64,000 nt of DNA from Nocardioides okcheonensis (GCF_020991065.1 NZ_CP087710.1:3472001-3536000), one strand, 5' to 3'. Positions 26,728 to 36,874 are shown, counted from the first letter of the stretch. Notes: a model not told the origin generated them from the letters alone. Translations and numbers: made by a program.

Positions 26728-27945
26728 ATGCCGAGCGAGGATCTGCACGCACGCCGCGTCGACGCCGTGCGCGCCTGGACCCGCTTCGTCTCCGACGGGG
26801 ACGCGCAGGCGGTCCGGCCGGAGATCCTGCGCAGCTGGCAGCTGTCCGGGGTGGTGTCGCCGACGGTGACCCACGCGCCGCTCGCCGACGAGGGTGACAC
26901 CGCGGAGTTCTGGAACGCCTCGCCGCTGCAGACGGCCGTGTCGCGGGTCCAGGACGAGCTGCGGCGCACCGCCGAGGACGGCGACCTCGTCATCGCGGTC
27001 ACCGACGAGCAGACCCGCATCCTGTGGACCTACGGCGGCCGGGTGATGCGGCGCAAGGCCGAGACGGTCAACTTCGTGCCGGGCGGCAGGTGGGACGAGC
27101 AGAGCGTCGGCACCAACGCGCTCGCCATCGCCGGGCGCACCGCGAAGCCGTCGATGGTGTTCAGTGCGGAGCACTACGCGGAGGTCGTGCACAACTGGGT
27201 CTGCTGGGCGGCCCCGGTCTTCGACCCGGTCACCGGTCGCAGCCTCGGGGTGATCGACCTGTCGACGACGTGGGACCGCACGCACCCGATCGGGCTGGCG
27301 ACTGCCCGCGTGATGGCGCGCCTGATCGAGGGGGCGCTGCCGGCCGACCGGCGCGGCGACCCCGGCGCTGCGGCCGCGCCGGCGGACCCCGGGCTGACGC
27401 TCGGACTGCTCGGGACCGCCGAGGTGTGGCTCGACGGCCAGCGGCTGCTGCTCAACAGGCGCCAGACCGAGATCCTCGCGCTGCTCGCCCTCCACCCGGG
27501 CGGGTTGTCGGTCGAGCACCTCCACTCCCTCCTCTACGGCGACGCCGCCGTCACCACGTCCACGCTGAAGGCGGAGGTCTCGCACCTGCGGGCCGCCCTC
27601 GCCGGCCAGCTGTCGTCGCGGCCGTACCGCCTGACCCTGCCGGTGACCACCGACGTGGAGGAGGTGCAGCGGCTGCTGCGCCGCGGCGACGTGCGGGCCG
27701 CCGTCCGGGCCTACGGGGGCGACCTGCTGCCCGGCACCGACTCGCCGGCGCTCGTCCAGATGGGCGACTACCTCGCCGTCAGCGTCCGCGAGGCGCTGCT
27801 GGCCGATCCCGACCCCGACGCGGTGCTGCGCTACAGCGACCTCGCTCCCTACGACACGGCGGTCGTCGAGGCCTGCCTCGCCGCCATCCCGGTGCACCAC
27901 CCGGTGCGGCCGCTGCTCAAGGGCAAGCTCGCCAGCGCCCGCTGA
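26728..27945 (+). CDS. GAF-domain regulator with winged-helix output domain
   Basis: The 405-residue protein begins with the N-terminal segment of AcoR-like activators (RPEILRSWQLSGV, residues 30-42). A GAF sensor follows (about 70-205, VIAVTDEQTRILWTYGG, WDEQSVGTNALAIA, HNWVCWAAPVFDP). AcoR itself has an AAA+ sigma-54 ATPase next, but here there is none. Instead residues about 225-315 form a winged-helix domain of the OmpR/SARP type (LNRRQTEILALLALHPGGLSVEHLH). It probably senses a small molecule or redox state and controls the flanking molybdenum hydroxylase genes. Confidence 0.75.
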   Translation: MPSEDLHARRVDAVRAWTRFVSDGDAQAVRPEILRSWQLSGVVSPTVTHAPLADEGDTAEFWNASPLQTAVSRVQDELRRTAEDGDLVIAVTDEQTRILWTYGGRVMRRKAETVNFVPGGRWDEQSVGTNALAIAGRTAKPSMVFSAEHYAEVVHNWVCWAAPVFDPVTGRSLGVIDLSTTWDRTHPIGLATARVMARLIEGALPADRRGDPGAAAAPADPGLTLGLLGTAEVWLDGQRLLLNRRQTEILALLALHPGGLSVEHLHSLLYGDAAVTTSTLKAEVSHLRAALAGQLSSRPYRLTLPVTTDVEEVQRLLRRGDVRAAVRAYGGDLLPGTDSPALVQMGDYLAVSVREALLADPDPDAVLRYSDLAPYDTAVVEACLAAIPVHHPVRPLLKGKLASAR

Positions 27946-28072
27946 GCGGGCACAAACTGGGTAATTCCCGAGAGATCCGTCGCTGCTCTGGCGCGGTCGG
28001 CGTCCCCGGAGGACGCTCGGTAGGAGCGCGCTGCGCCGGGGAGGAGGCGCAGCCACGTTCCGAGGAGCACGC

Positions 28073-29137
28073 ATGGCAACGACACGACCAGGGGTGACCG
28101 CAGCGGTCGCCGCGCTGCTCGCGGGGGGACTGCTCGTCGCCCCCGCCCCGTCCGGGGCCGCACCGGCGTCGGACCCCACGACCGTGGCGAGGAAGCTCGT
28201 CTCGCCGCTCAGCATGGCGGTCGCCGGCGACGGCACCGCCTACGTCAGCCAGAACTTCGCGGGCCTGCTCACGGCGGTGCCCGCCGGCGGCTCGCCCGAG
28301 GTGGTGTTCGCCGCGCCGAGGAAGACCGAGGTGGGGGCCGTCTCGGTCGGCGGCGGCCTGGTCCGCTTCGCCACCACCGCCAAGAAGCACGCCGCGCTGT
28401 GGTCGATGCGCCCGGGCGCGAGCCCGACCGAGGTCGCCGACCTCTACCGCTACGAGAAGACCCGGAACCCGGACGCCGACCAGGCCTACGGCTTCACCGA
28501 CCTCGACCCGACCTGCCTCGCGCAGGTGCCCCCGGCGGTCCCGGCGTCCTACGCCGGCCTCGTCGACTCGCACCCCTACGGCACCGCGGTGCGCCGCGGC
28601 ACGACGTACGTCGCCGACGCCGGCGCCAACGCCATCCTCGCCGTCAGCCCGCGTGGCAAGGTCTCCACCGTCGCGGTGCTGCCCACCGTGCCGGTGGTGA
28701 TCACCGCCGAGGCGGCGGCCGCCAACGAGCTCCCGGCCTGCACCGTCGGCCACGCGTACGCCTTCGAGCCGGTGCCGACCGACGTCGAGGTCGGGCGCGG
28801 CGGCTGGCTCTACGTCAGCCTCCTGCCCGGCGGGCCGGAGGACGGGAGCGCGGGCGCCAACGGGATGGTCGTCAAGGTGAAGGCGCGCACCGGTGCGGTC
28901 CGCACGGTCGCGTCCGGGTTCGCCGGCGCGACGGGCGTGGCGGTCGCCCGCAACGGTGACGTCTACGTCGCTCAGCTCTTCGGCGGGCAGGTCTCGCGGG
29001 TCCGGCACGGCAGCAGCACCGCGAAGCCGTGGGCGACGGTGAAGATGCCCGCGGCGGTGGAGTGGGTCGGCGGCCAGGTGCTGGTGTCGGCCAACGTCCT
29101 CGCCGACGGGCCGAAGGGCAAGGTGCTGGCCTACTGA
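28073..29137 (+). CDS. secreted ScyD/ScyE-like beta-propeller protein
   Basis: The 354-residue product has a signal peptide (AAVAALLAGGLLVAPAPSGAAPAS, probable cut near residue 30) and repeated propeller blades with GDGTAYVSQNFAG, GTTYVADAGANAIL and NGDVYVAQLFGG. It fits the ScyD/ScyE family, whose members in cyanobacteria are linked to scytonemin genes but whose activity is not known in actinobacteria. It would be exported. It stands between the regulator and coxS, and a strong terminator follows, so co-expression with coxSLM is unlikely. Confidence 0.78.
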   Translation: MATTRPGVTAAVAALLAGGLLVAPAPSGAAPASDPTTVARKLVSPLSMAVAGDGTAYVSQNFAGLLTAVPAGGSPEVVFAAPRKTEVGAVSVGGGLVRFATTAKKHAALWSMRPGASPTEVADLYRYEKTRNPDADQAYGFTDLDPTCLAQVPPAVPASYAGLVDSHPYGTAVRRGTTYVADAGANAILAVSPRGKVSTVAVLPTVPVVITAEAAAANELPACTVGHAYAFEPVPTDVEVGRGGWLYVSLLPGGPEDGSAGANGMVVKVKARTGAVRTVASGFAGATGVAVARNGDVYVAQLFGGQVSRVRHGSSTAKPWATVKMPAAVEWVGGQVLVSANVLADGPKGKVLAY

Positions 29138-29149
29138 CCAGGGGAGGCA

Positions 29150-29193
29150 CGCGGCGGTGTGGGCGGGAGTCAGGGCCCGCCCACGCCGCCGCG
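29150..29193 (+). terminator. intrinsic terminator after ScyD-like gene
   Basis: An 18-bp stem with one G-T pair (CGCGGCGGTGTGGGCGGG with CCCGCCCACGCCGCCGCG) and an 8-nt loop lies 13 nt after the stop. Confidence 0.75.
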
Positions 29194-29212
29194 TCGCTGC
29201 CGGTCTGGACCG

Positions 29213-29266
29213 GGTCTCGACGCGCTGCCGCGCCCTCGCGAGCTCGGGCGCGACGCTCGCTCGACC
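29213..29266. repeat. REP-like imperfect palindrome
   Basis: The stretch opens GGTCTCGACGCGCTG and closes GACGCTCGCTCGACC, with GCGCCC and GGGCGC arms around a CGCGAG core. It resembles the dispersed GGTCTCGA...CTCGACC elements I recall from Nocardioides-type genomes. It is non-coding and precedes coxS by 124 bp. Confidence 0.55.
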
Positions 29267-29389
29267 GGGACAGCCTCGCCCGCGACCTCGTTCCTCGGTC
29301 ACGGGCGGCCTGCCCCCAACCATCGACCAACCAGCTCCACCTACCGTCGGCGTCGAGTGACACACCTCACACCCGCCCGGAGGCGACTG

Positions 29390-29856
<467 letters not shown>

Positions 29857-29860
<4 letters not shown>

Positions 29861-32325
29861 CCGCCACCCAGGAACGCCCGGCCACCGAGATCGGCCGCGA
29901 CCGCCGCCGCAAGGAGGACCAGCGGCTGATCACCGGCCGGACCCGCTGGACCGACAACATCACGCTGCCGGGGATGCTGCACCTGGCGATGGTGCGCAGT
30001 CCCTTCGCCCACGCCACCATCACGTCGGTCGACGTCGAGGCCGCCAAGGCCTCGCCCAACGTCGTCGCGGTGCTGAGCGGCAAGGACTTCGGCGACGAGC
30101 TCGGCGCCTGCATCAACGCGTGGCCGATCACGCCCGACCAGAAGACCCCGGGCCACTCGCCGATGCCGGCCGACCGCGTCGCGTTCGCCGGTGAGATCGT
30201 CGCCGTGGTCGTGGCCCGCAGCGCCGCGGAGGCGCGTGACGCCGCCGAGCTCGTCGACGTCGAGTACGACGAGCTGCCGGCCGTCGTCGGCATCAAGAAG
30301 GCGCTCGAGGACCAGGTGCTCGCCCACCCCGACCTCGGCACCAACAAGTCCGCCCTGTGGGTCTTCGACTCCGCGGAGGCCGGCACCGGCAGTGACGTCG
30401 AGGCGGCCATCGAGGCCGCGCGCTCCGACGGCATCGTCATCGAGCGCGAGTACCGCCAGCAGCGGCTGATCCCCGCCTTCATGGAGCCGCGCAGCGTCGT
30501 GGTCGACCCGACCGGCGAGCAGATGACGATGTGGTCGGCGACCCAGATCCCGCACATCCTGCGCTTCGCGCTCGCCGCCACCACCGGCGTGCCCGAGTCG
30601 AAGATCCGCGTCATCGCCCCCGATGTGGGCGGTGGCTTCGGCGGCAAGCTCCAGACCACGCCGGAGGAGTGGATCGCGTGGGCGGTGGCGCGCCGGCTGA
30701 TGAAGCCGGTGAAGTACACCGAGACCCGCAGCGAGAGCCTGATGGCCGCCCACCACGGCCGCGACCAGGTCCAGACCCTCACCCTGGCCGCCGACAAGGA
30801 CGGCAACGTCACCGGCTTCAAGGTGCACCTCGACGCCGACCTCGGCGCCTACATCGCCATCGTCGGCGGCGGCGTCCCGGTGCTCGGCGCCTTCATGTTC
30901 AACGCGATCTACAAGTTCCCGGCCTACCGCTTCGAGTGCCAGACCGTCCTCACCAACACCACCTTCACCGACGCCTACCGCGGCGCCGGGCGGCCCGAGG
31001 CGACCTACGCGATCGAGCGGATGATGGACGAGCTCGCCGCCGAGGTCGGTGTCGACCCGCTCGAGATCCGCGAGCGCAACTGGATCACCCACGAGGAGTT
31101 CCCGTTCACCACCGTGGCCGGCCTCGAGTACGACACCGGCAACTACGAGGCGGCGACCGCGAAGGCCAAGGAGTCCTTCGGCTACGACGCCCTGCGCGCG
31201 GAGCAGAAGGAGCGTCGCGAGCGCGGCGACCGCGTCCAGCTCGGGATCGGGGTCTCGACCTTCACCGAGATGTGCGGCCTCGCGCCGAGCCGGGTGCTGG
31301 GCAGCCTCGACTACGGCGCCGGCGGCTGGGAGCACGCGAGCGTACGGCTGACGCCCCTCGGCAAGGTCGAGGTCGTCACCGGCGCCAGCGCCCACGGGCA
31401 GGGCCACGAGACGGCGTTCAGCCAGATCGTCGCCGACCGGCTCGGCGTCCCGTTCGAGGACGTCGAGGTGCTGCACGGCGACACCCAGACGGCTCCGAAG
31501 GGCCTCGACACCTACGGCTCCCGCTCGCTCGTGGTCGGCGGAGAGGCGCTGGTGCGGGCCGTCGACAAGGTGATCGACAAGGCCAAGGTGCTCGCCGCCC
31601 ACCTGCTGGAGGCCAGCGAGGACGACCTCGAGTACTCCGGCGGCCGGTTCACCGTCCGCGGCACCGACCAGGGGACGGCGATCCAGGAGCTCGCGACCGC
31701 GGCGTTCGCCGGGCACAACTACCCCGAGGGCATGGAGCTCAACCTCGACGCCGACGCGACCTACGACCCGGTGAACTTCAACTACCCCCACGGCACGCAC
31801 CTGTGCGCCATGGAGGTCGACACCGAGACCGGTCAGGTGAAGATGCGCAAGTACACCTGCTGCGACGACATCGGCACCATCATCAACCCGCTGATCGTCG
31901 CCGGGCAGGTCCACGGCGGCCTCGTCCAGGGCATCGCGCAGGCGCTGTGGGAGGAGGCGGTGCACGACGAGGCCGGGACGCTCGTGAGCGGATCGTTCGT
32001 CGACTACCTCCTGCCGACCGCGGCCGACACGATCTCCTTCGACGTCGTGCACACCGACGACCCGAGCATCTGCACCACCAACACGCTCGGCACCAAGGGC
32101 GTCGGCGAGGCCGGCACCATCGCCTCCACGCCCGCGGTCGTCAACGCGGTCGTCGACGCCGTGCGCCACCTCGGTGTCACCGACATCCAGATGCCGTGCA
32201 CGCCCGAGCGGGTCTGGCGCGCCATCCACGCCGGCGACCAGGCCGCACCGACTCCCGAGGCGGCGATGCCTCACTTCGACGAGTCCGAACCCGGACCCGA
32301 CAGCACGGAAGGGGCCCAGGCATGA
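29857..32325 (+). CDS. coxL: molybdenum hydroxylase large subunit, form II CoxL-like
   Basis: The 822-residue catalytic subunit holds the molybdopterin cytosine dinucleotide. It has GGGFGGKL (about residues 258-265), the catalytic glutamate Glu751 in KGVGEAG, and [12 protein letters not shown]. The active-site loop is AYRGAGR (residues 373-379). Form I, the proven CO dehydrogenase, has AYRCSFR with a copper-binding Cys at this place. Here Gly replaces it, so a Cu-S-Mo centre cannot form in the known way. This is form II: it may oxidise an aldehyde, a heterocycle or, as debated, CO slowly. Start GTG overlaps coxS. Confidence 0.93.
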
Positions 32326-33167
32326 TCCCGGCGCAGTTCGACTACGTCGCGCCCAGCTCGGTCGAGGAGGCGCTCGCCGCCCTCGGCGAGCACGGCGACG
32401 ACGCCAAGATCCTGGCCGGCGGCCAGAGCCTCCTGCCCGTGCTGCGGATGCGCCTCAACGCGCCCGAGGTGGTGATCGACCTCGGTCGGATCACCTCCCT
32501 GCGCGGCATCCGCGACGACGGCGACGCGATCGTGATCGGCGCGATGACCACCCACACCGAGGTCCGCGACGACGCGCTCGTCAAGGATCACGCGCTGCTC
32601 CTGTCGAAGGCCGCGGCCGAGGTGGCCGACTCCCAGATCCGCCACCGCGGCACCTTCGGCGGCGCGCTCGCCCACGCCGACCCGGCCGGCGACCTCGGCG
32701 CGCCGGCGCTGGCGCTCGGTGCGCAGTTCGTGATCGCCGGCTCCGGCGGCACCCGCACCGTCGAGGCCGACGACTTCTTCGTCGACCTCTTCGAGACCGC
32801 GATCGGCGAGGACGAGATCCTCACCGAGGTCCGGGTCCCCAAGCACACCGGCTGGGGCGCGCACTACGAGAAGTTCGTGCGGGTCGCCCACCAGTGGCCG
32901 ATCGTCGCCGTCGCGGCGACCGTCAAGGGGTCGATCGACGAGGCCCGCGTGGGCCTGACCAACATGGGGTCGACGCCCCTGCGGGCGCGGGCCACGGAGG
33001 CCGCGCTCGCCGGTGCGAGCGCGACCGAGGACGGCGTACGCGCTGCGGCGGAGCAGGCGGCCGACGGCACCAACCCGCCCTCCGACCTCAACGGCGCCGC
33101 CGACTACCGCCAGCACCTCGCCCGGGTCCTCACCGGCCGCGCGGTGCTCCGGGCAGCGGGGGCGTAG
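32322..33167 (+). CDS. coxM: molybdenum hydroxylase FAD subunit, CoxM-like
   Basis: The 281-residue subunit has the FAD-binding AGGQSLLPVLRMRL (residues about 32-45) and GTFGGALAHADPAGDLGAPALAL (about 111-133), both standard for CoxM and XDH middle subunits, and a C-terminal CO_deh_flav_C domain. It passes electrons to the quinone pool or another acceptor. It overlaps coxL by 4 nt (ATGA) and is followed 2 nt later by the coxG-like GTG. Confidence 0.92.
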   Translation: MIPAQFDYVAPSSVEEALAALGEHGDDAKILAGGQSLLPVLRMRLNAPEVVIDLGRITSLRGIRDDGDAIVIGAMTTHTEVRDDALVKDHALLLSKAAAEVADSQIRHRGTFGGALAHADPAGDLGAPALALGAQFVIAGSGGTRTVEADDFFVDLFETAIGEDEILTEVRVPKHTGWGAHYEKFVRVAHQWPIVAVAATVKGSIDEARVGLTNMGSTPLRARATEAALAGASATEDGVRAAAEQAADGTNPPSDLNGAADYRQHLARVLTGRAVLRAAGA

Positions 33168-33169
33168 GC

Positions 33170-33860
33170 GTGGAGCTGTCCCACCGCTTCACCGTGCCCG
33201 TCGGCGTCGAGGAGACCTGGGCGCACTTCAACGACATCGCGTCGGTCGCCGAGTGCTTCCCGGGCGCCCAGGTGACCGAGGCGGACGAGGAGTCGTTCTC
33301 GGGATCGGTGAAGGTCAAGCTCGGCCCGATCGCGCTGCAGTACAACGGCAGCGGCACCTTCGTGGAGAAGGACGCCGTGGCGCACCGGTTCGTGGTCGAC
33401 GCCAAGGGCAAGGACAAGCGCGGCAACGGCACGGCCGGCGCCAAGGTGACGGTGTCGATGACCGGCTCCGACTCCTCCACCGACGTGGCGGTCGAGACCG
33501 ACCTGGCCATCACCGGCAAGCCGGCGCAGTTCGGCCGTGGCGTGATGCAGGACGTCTCCGACAAGCTGCTGGGGCAGTTCGTGTCCTGCCTCGAGCAGCG
33601 CCTCGCCGCGCCCGCGCCGGAGCCGGAGCCCGAGCCCGAGCCGGCCACCGACGCCGCGCCCGGCGCGGACGACGGACGGCGCCGACGGCCCGGGCGGCCG
33701 CTCGCCGCCGAGGCCGGCGCCCCCGCCGCCCCCGCCGCCCCCGGCGGAGGCGCTCGACCTGGGGAGCGCGGTGCTGCCCGTCCTGGCGAGGTCGTACTGG
33801 AAGCAGGCGCTGGCCGCGGTCGTGGGCCTCGCCCTCGTGCGGCGGCTGCTGCGGAGGTAG
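33170..33860 (+). CDS. coxG: CoxG-family SRPBCC protein with apparent frameshift
   Basis: The GTG at 33170 opens a CoxG/SRPBCC domain (HRFTVPVGVEETWAHFNDIASVAECFPGA, quoted in two parts by position 4-32; VVDAKGKDKRGNGTAGAKVTV). A Pro/Glu linker follows. The expected C-terminal membrane anchor, LGSAVLPVLARSYWKQALA then VVGLALVRRLLRR and a stop at 33858, is in another frame. The span is 691 nt, one base too long. Three CCCCC runs at 33720-33742 lie just before the anchor; losing one C joins the frames as APAAPAEALDLG. CoxG proteins anchor CO dehydrogenase to the membrane. It may be a sequencing indel or a real mutation. Confidence 0.75.
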
Positions 33861-33883
33861 CGCCGGTCGACCTGGTGGGCGGG

Positions 33884-34507
33884 TCAGAACACGTGGAGCG
33901 GGCGGAACTGCACCGAGATCCGCGGCCCCGCGTGGGCGACCTTGGGCACCGCGTGCTCCCAGGTGCGCTGGCAGGACCCGCCCATCACCACCAGGTCGCC
34001 GTGGCCCATCGTGAACGCGATCGACGCACCCCCGCCGCGCGGGCGCAGCAACAGCCGGCGGGGGTCGCCGACGCTCACGATCGCCACCATGGTGTCCTGG
34101 TGGCGCCCACGTCCGATGGTGTCGCCGTGCCAGGCCACCGAGTCGCGGCCGTCGCGGTAGTAGCAGCAGCCGGCGCTCACGAACGGCTCGCCGAGCTCGG
34201 GGAGGTAGTGCTCGCTCAGCGTCTCGCGGGCCCGTTCCAGCACCGGGTGGGGGAGCGCGTCGCCCCCGACGTAGGTGTGCACCAGGCGCGGGACGTCGAC
34301 CACCGCGTCGTACATCTCCCGCCGCTCCGCGCGCCACGGCACCCGGGCGACGAGGGCCTCCAGCACGGCGTTGGGCTCGGCCAGCCAGCTGCGCTGCACG
34401 TCGACCCAGGCGCCGTCGGTGAGCAGGCGGCGCTCCGGCGCGAGGGGCACCGCGGCGGTGTCCTCGGCGGCGAAGAGCGAGCCCTGGAAGTCCAGTGGGG
34501 AGTCCAC
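33884..34507 (-). CDS. alkB: AlkB-family 2-oxoglutarate/Fe(II) dioxygenase
   Basis: The 207-residue protein should repair methylated bases in DNA or RNA by oxidative demethylation. Iron ligands are His127 and Asp129 (AWHGD) and His185 (TWEHAVPK), and the 2-oxoglutarate arginines are Arg196 and Arg202 (RISVQFR). The substrate-side loop with YYRDGRDS is normal. It converges on coxG with 23 nt between stops, so it is not part of the cox unit. It is divergent from the gntR-like gene, with 119 bp between. Confidence 0.88.
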   Translation of the reverse strand: MDSPLDFQGSLFAAEDTAAVPLAPERRLLTDGAWVDVQRSWLAEPNAVLEALVARVPWRAERREMYDAVVDVPRLVHTYVGGDALPHPVLERARETLSEHYLPELGEPFVSAGCCYYRDGRDSVAWHGDTIGRGRHQDTMVAIVSVGDPRRLLLRPRGGGASIAFTMGHGDLVVMGGSCQRTWEHAVPKVAHAGPRISVQFRPLHVF

Positions 34508-34626
34508 GGCGGCATCGTACCCGATCTGTCGAACGCACGTTCGAACATCAAGGTCTGGTCAAGGCTTACCCACAGGCTTGGTCAATTGGGTGACGTAGAT
34601 CAGCGCCGCTCCTTAGCCTGTGTGGC

Positions 34627-35349
34627 ATGGAGCCGGTGGACCTCGTCGTCCCGCGTCAGCGGGCGCTGAAGCACGTGCAGGTGCGTGAGCACGTGCGCGG
34701 GCTCATCGAGAGCCAGCCCCCCGGGTCGGCGGCGCCGTCCGAGCGCGAGCTGGTCGCCCGCTTCGGCGTGGCCCGGATGACGGTGCGCCAGGCGCTCGAC
34801 GCCCTGGTCGCCGAGGGACTCCTGGAGCGGATCCCCGGGCGCGGGACGTTCGTCGCCCAGCCGCCCAAGACCCCGGGGCGCCTGACGTCCTACACCGAGG
34901 AGATCCGTCGGCGCGGGATGCTCCCGGAGTCGCAGACCCTCCTCGCCCGCGTCGAGCAGGCGGGGCCGGGCGTCGCCCGTGCCCTCGACATCTCGCCGGG
35001 TGACCCGGTCCTGCACTGGCGCCGGCTGCGGCGGGCCGACCAGGAGATCGTCTGCGTCGAGGACGCCTACCTCAACGAGGTGCTGCTGCCGGGCTTCCTG
35101 CAGCACGGCACCCCCACCAGCCTCTACGAGGCGCTCGCCGCGCGGGGGCTGCGCCCGACCGACGTCGAGGACGCGATCAGCGCCGACCGCGCGAGCGCCG
35201 AGGAGGCCAGCATCCTCGGCATCGCCGAGGGCGACCCGGTCCTGCGCCACGCGCGCCGGGCGGTGGCCGACGGCCGGATCGTCGAGGTCTCGCGCACCTG
35301 CTACCGCCACGACCGGTTCACGTTCTACCTCCAGCTCGCCGACCGCTGA
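34627..35349 (+). CDS. GntR-family regulator, HutC/UTRA type
   Basis: The 240-residue repressor has an N-terminal winged helix (about residues 15-78, PSERELVARFGVARMTVRQALDALVAEGLL, then RIPGRGTFVAQP) and a C-terminal UTRA ligand domain with VEDAYLNEVLLPGF and a YQLQ-like end (FYLQLAD). UTRA domains bind sugars or amino acid derivatives. Its target is not clear, since no sugar uptake genes are next to it. It converges on the HD gene with 4 nt between stops. Confidence 0.87.
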   Translation: MEPVDLVVPRQRALKHVQVREHVRGLIESQPPGSAAPSERELVARFGVARMTVRQALDALVAEGLLERIPGRGTFVAQPPKTPGRLTSYTEEIRRRGMLPESQTLLARVEQAGPGVARALDISPGDPVLHWRRLRRADQEIVCVEDAYLNEVLLPGFLQHGTPTSLYEALAARGLRPTDVEDAISADRASAEEASILGIAEGDPVLRHARRAVADGRIVEVSRTCYRHDRFTFYLQLADR

Positions 35350-35353
35350 GGGC

Positions 35354-35935
35354 TCACCCGCGCAGCCCCGCCAGCTCGCGCTCGAGGTTCGCGCGCGCGG
35401 GGGCGTCCCACAGGTCGTGCGCCTGACGGGTGCGGAACAGCCGCGGCCGCGCGGCGAGGTCCTCGAGCACGGCGCGACGCCCGGCGCGGAAGTCGGCGTC
35501 GGACACGTGCGCGAAGTCGGCCCGCACGCCCGCGACGTAGGCGTCGTAGCGCTCCCGCGTGGCGGCGAGGATCCCGAGGTCGGCGTCGCTGAGGGCGCAC
35601 CCGTCGGCGTCGTCGTCGTCCGGCTGGTGCTCGAGGGTCATCCGCACCAGCCGCGCGACCTCCGCCGCGAGGGGCGGCGCCAGGACCCGCTCGGCCCACC
35701 GGGCCGAGCGCTCCTCGTCGTCGTCGGCGCCGTCGTAGACCGCGTCGTGGAACCACGCGGCGAGCGCGACCGTCGCGGCGTCGAAGCCCGCGCCCGCGTC
35801 GGCGAGCTCGTCGAGGCGCTCGAGCACCTCCGCGAGGTGCTGCAGGTCGTGGTAGCCCGGGCGGTCCCACGCGGCCAGCAGCTCGTCGCGCACGTCGTGC
35901 CGGTCCGGCAGCGGCCAGCGGGCCGCCAGGCTCAC
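35354..35935 (-). CDS. HD-domain predicted phosphohydrolase
   Basis: From GTG 35935 the product is 193 residues. The HD-type metal site is seen as YHDLQHLAEVL, WFHDAVYDG and, later, ALSDADLGILA. It resembles the small predicted metal-dependent HD proteins encoded widely in actinobacteria. The GTG overlaps the stop of the MpaB-like gene by 4 nt, so both are made from one message. Substrate is unknown; these proteins are thought to act on nucleotides. Confidence 0.8.
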   Translation of the reverse strand: MSLAARWPLPDRHDVRDELLAAWDRPGYHDLQHLAEVLERLDELADAGAGFDAATVALAAWFHDAVYDGADDDEERSARWAERVLAPPLAAEVARLVRMTLEHQPDDDDADGCALSDADLGILAATRERYDAYVAGVRADFAHVSDADFRAGRRAVLEDLAARPRLFRTRQAHDLWDAPARANLERELAGLRG

Positions 35936-36795
35936 GCCTGCTGCTCCTGCAGCTGGCGGGCGTGGTCGTGGCCGGACGCCATCGCCCAGCGGATGGTGCG
36001 GGTGGCGGCGGCGCCCAGGATCCGGTTGGTCACCGGCGGGACCGGCGGCAGCCGCAGCTCGCGCCGGGCCTCGGTCGGCAGCAGGCCGATCGCGGCGGTC
36101 GCGAGCGAGAGGTAGCCGGGACGCGCGACCAGCGGGAGGTCGGGGTGCAGCAGCAGGAAGCGGATCGCGTCGTGGGCGGCGGGCGTGCCACGCAGCTCGG
36201 GCCCGTAGGCGGTCAGCACGGTGCGCAGCTCCTCCTCCGAGCGCGGGGCGCCGATCACGCCGAGGTGCTCGGCGGCGACGGCGGTCTGGGCGACGTACTC
36301 GTCGCGCTCGCGGCCGACCAGCGGCCGGCGGCCGTAGCGGTCGTGGGCGAGCAGGAAGCTCTCGATCTCGGCGGCGTGGACCCAGCCGAGCAGGTGCGGG
36401 TCGCTCGCAGCGTAGGGCGTCCCGTCCGGCATGGTGCCCGTCACCGACTCGTGGGCCCGCTGCACCGCCCGGATCACCTGCAGCGCGTCCTTCTCGGTGC
36501 CGAAGGTCGTCATCGCGATGTAGGTGGAGACCTGCGCGAGCCGGCCCCACATGTCGCCCTGGTAGCCGGAGTGGTCGGCCACGCCCTGCATCGCCGCCGG
36601 GTGGAGCGACTGCAGCATGATCGCGCGGATGCCGCCGACGAACATCGACGCGTCGCCGTGCACGCGGGCGATGGGGGAGTCGGGCGCGAACCACCGGGGA
36701 CCGGGGGTGCCGTGCACCCGCTCGCGGGCGCGGTCGCCGTCAGGCCCGGCCACCTTGCGGAACAGCTCGGCGCCGAGGCGTTCGCGGAGGGTCAC
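35932..36795 (-). CDS. MpaB/DUF2236-family oxygenase-like protein
   Basis: The 287-residue protein (start GTG 36795) matches DUF2236: RVHGDASMFVGGIRAIMLQSLHPAAMQGVADHS near residues 35-67 (a heme-binding His is expected here), and WVHAAEIESFLLAHDRYG. Founding members include the latex-clearing protein and MpaB. The frame stays open upstream to 36882, but that part overlaps the divergent merR promoter, so the shorter start is chosen. Coupled to the HD gene by a 4-nt overlap. Substrate unknown. Confidence 0.82.
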   Translation of the reverse strand: MTLRERLGAELFRKVAGPDGDRARERVHGTPGPRWFAPDSPIARVHGDASMFVGGIRAIMLQSLHPAAMQGVADHSGYQGDMWGRLAQVSTYIAMTTFGTEKDALQVIRAVQRAHESVTGTMPDGTPYAASDPHLLGWVHAAEIESFLLAHDRYGRRPLVGRERDEYVAQTAVAAEHLGVIGAPRSEEELRTVLTAYGPELRGTPAAHDAIRFLLLHPDLPLVARPGYLSLATAAIGLLPTEARRELRLPPVPPVTNRILGAAATRTIRWAMASGHDHARQLQEQQA

Positions 36796-36837
36796 GTCCT
36801 CGAGCCTAGCGAGCGCGCACAACGTCCGCGGCCCGCT

Positions 36838-36867
36838 TTGACTTCGAGTACTCGAAGTTCCTAGCGT
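36838..36867 (+). promoter_or_regulatory. MerR-type promoter with perfect 18-bp operator
   Basis: The palindrome ACTTCGAGTACTCGAAGT (36841-36858) lies between TTGACT (36838-36843) and TAGCGT (36862-36867), an 18-bp spacer. MerR-family activators bind exactly such spacer palindromes and twist the promoter. Transcription would begin at about the merR GTG (36875), giving a leaderless message. Confidence 0.75.
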
Positions 36868-36874
36868 CGAGGAC

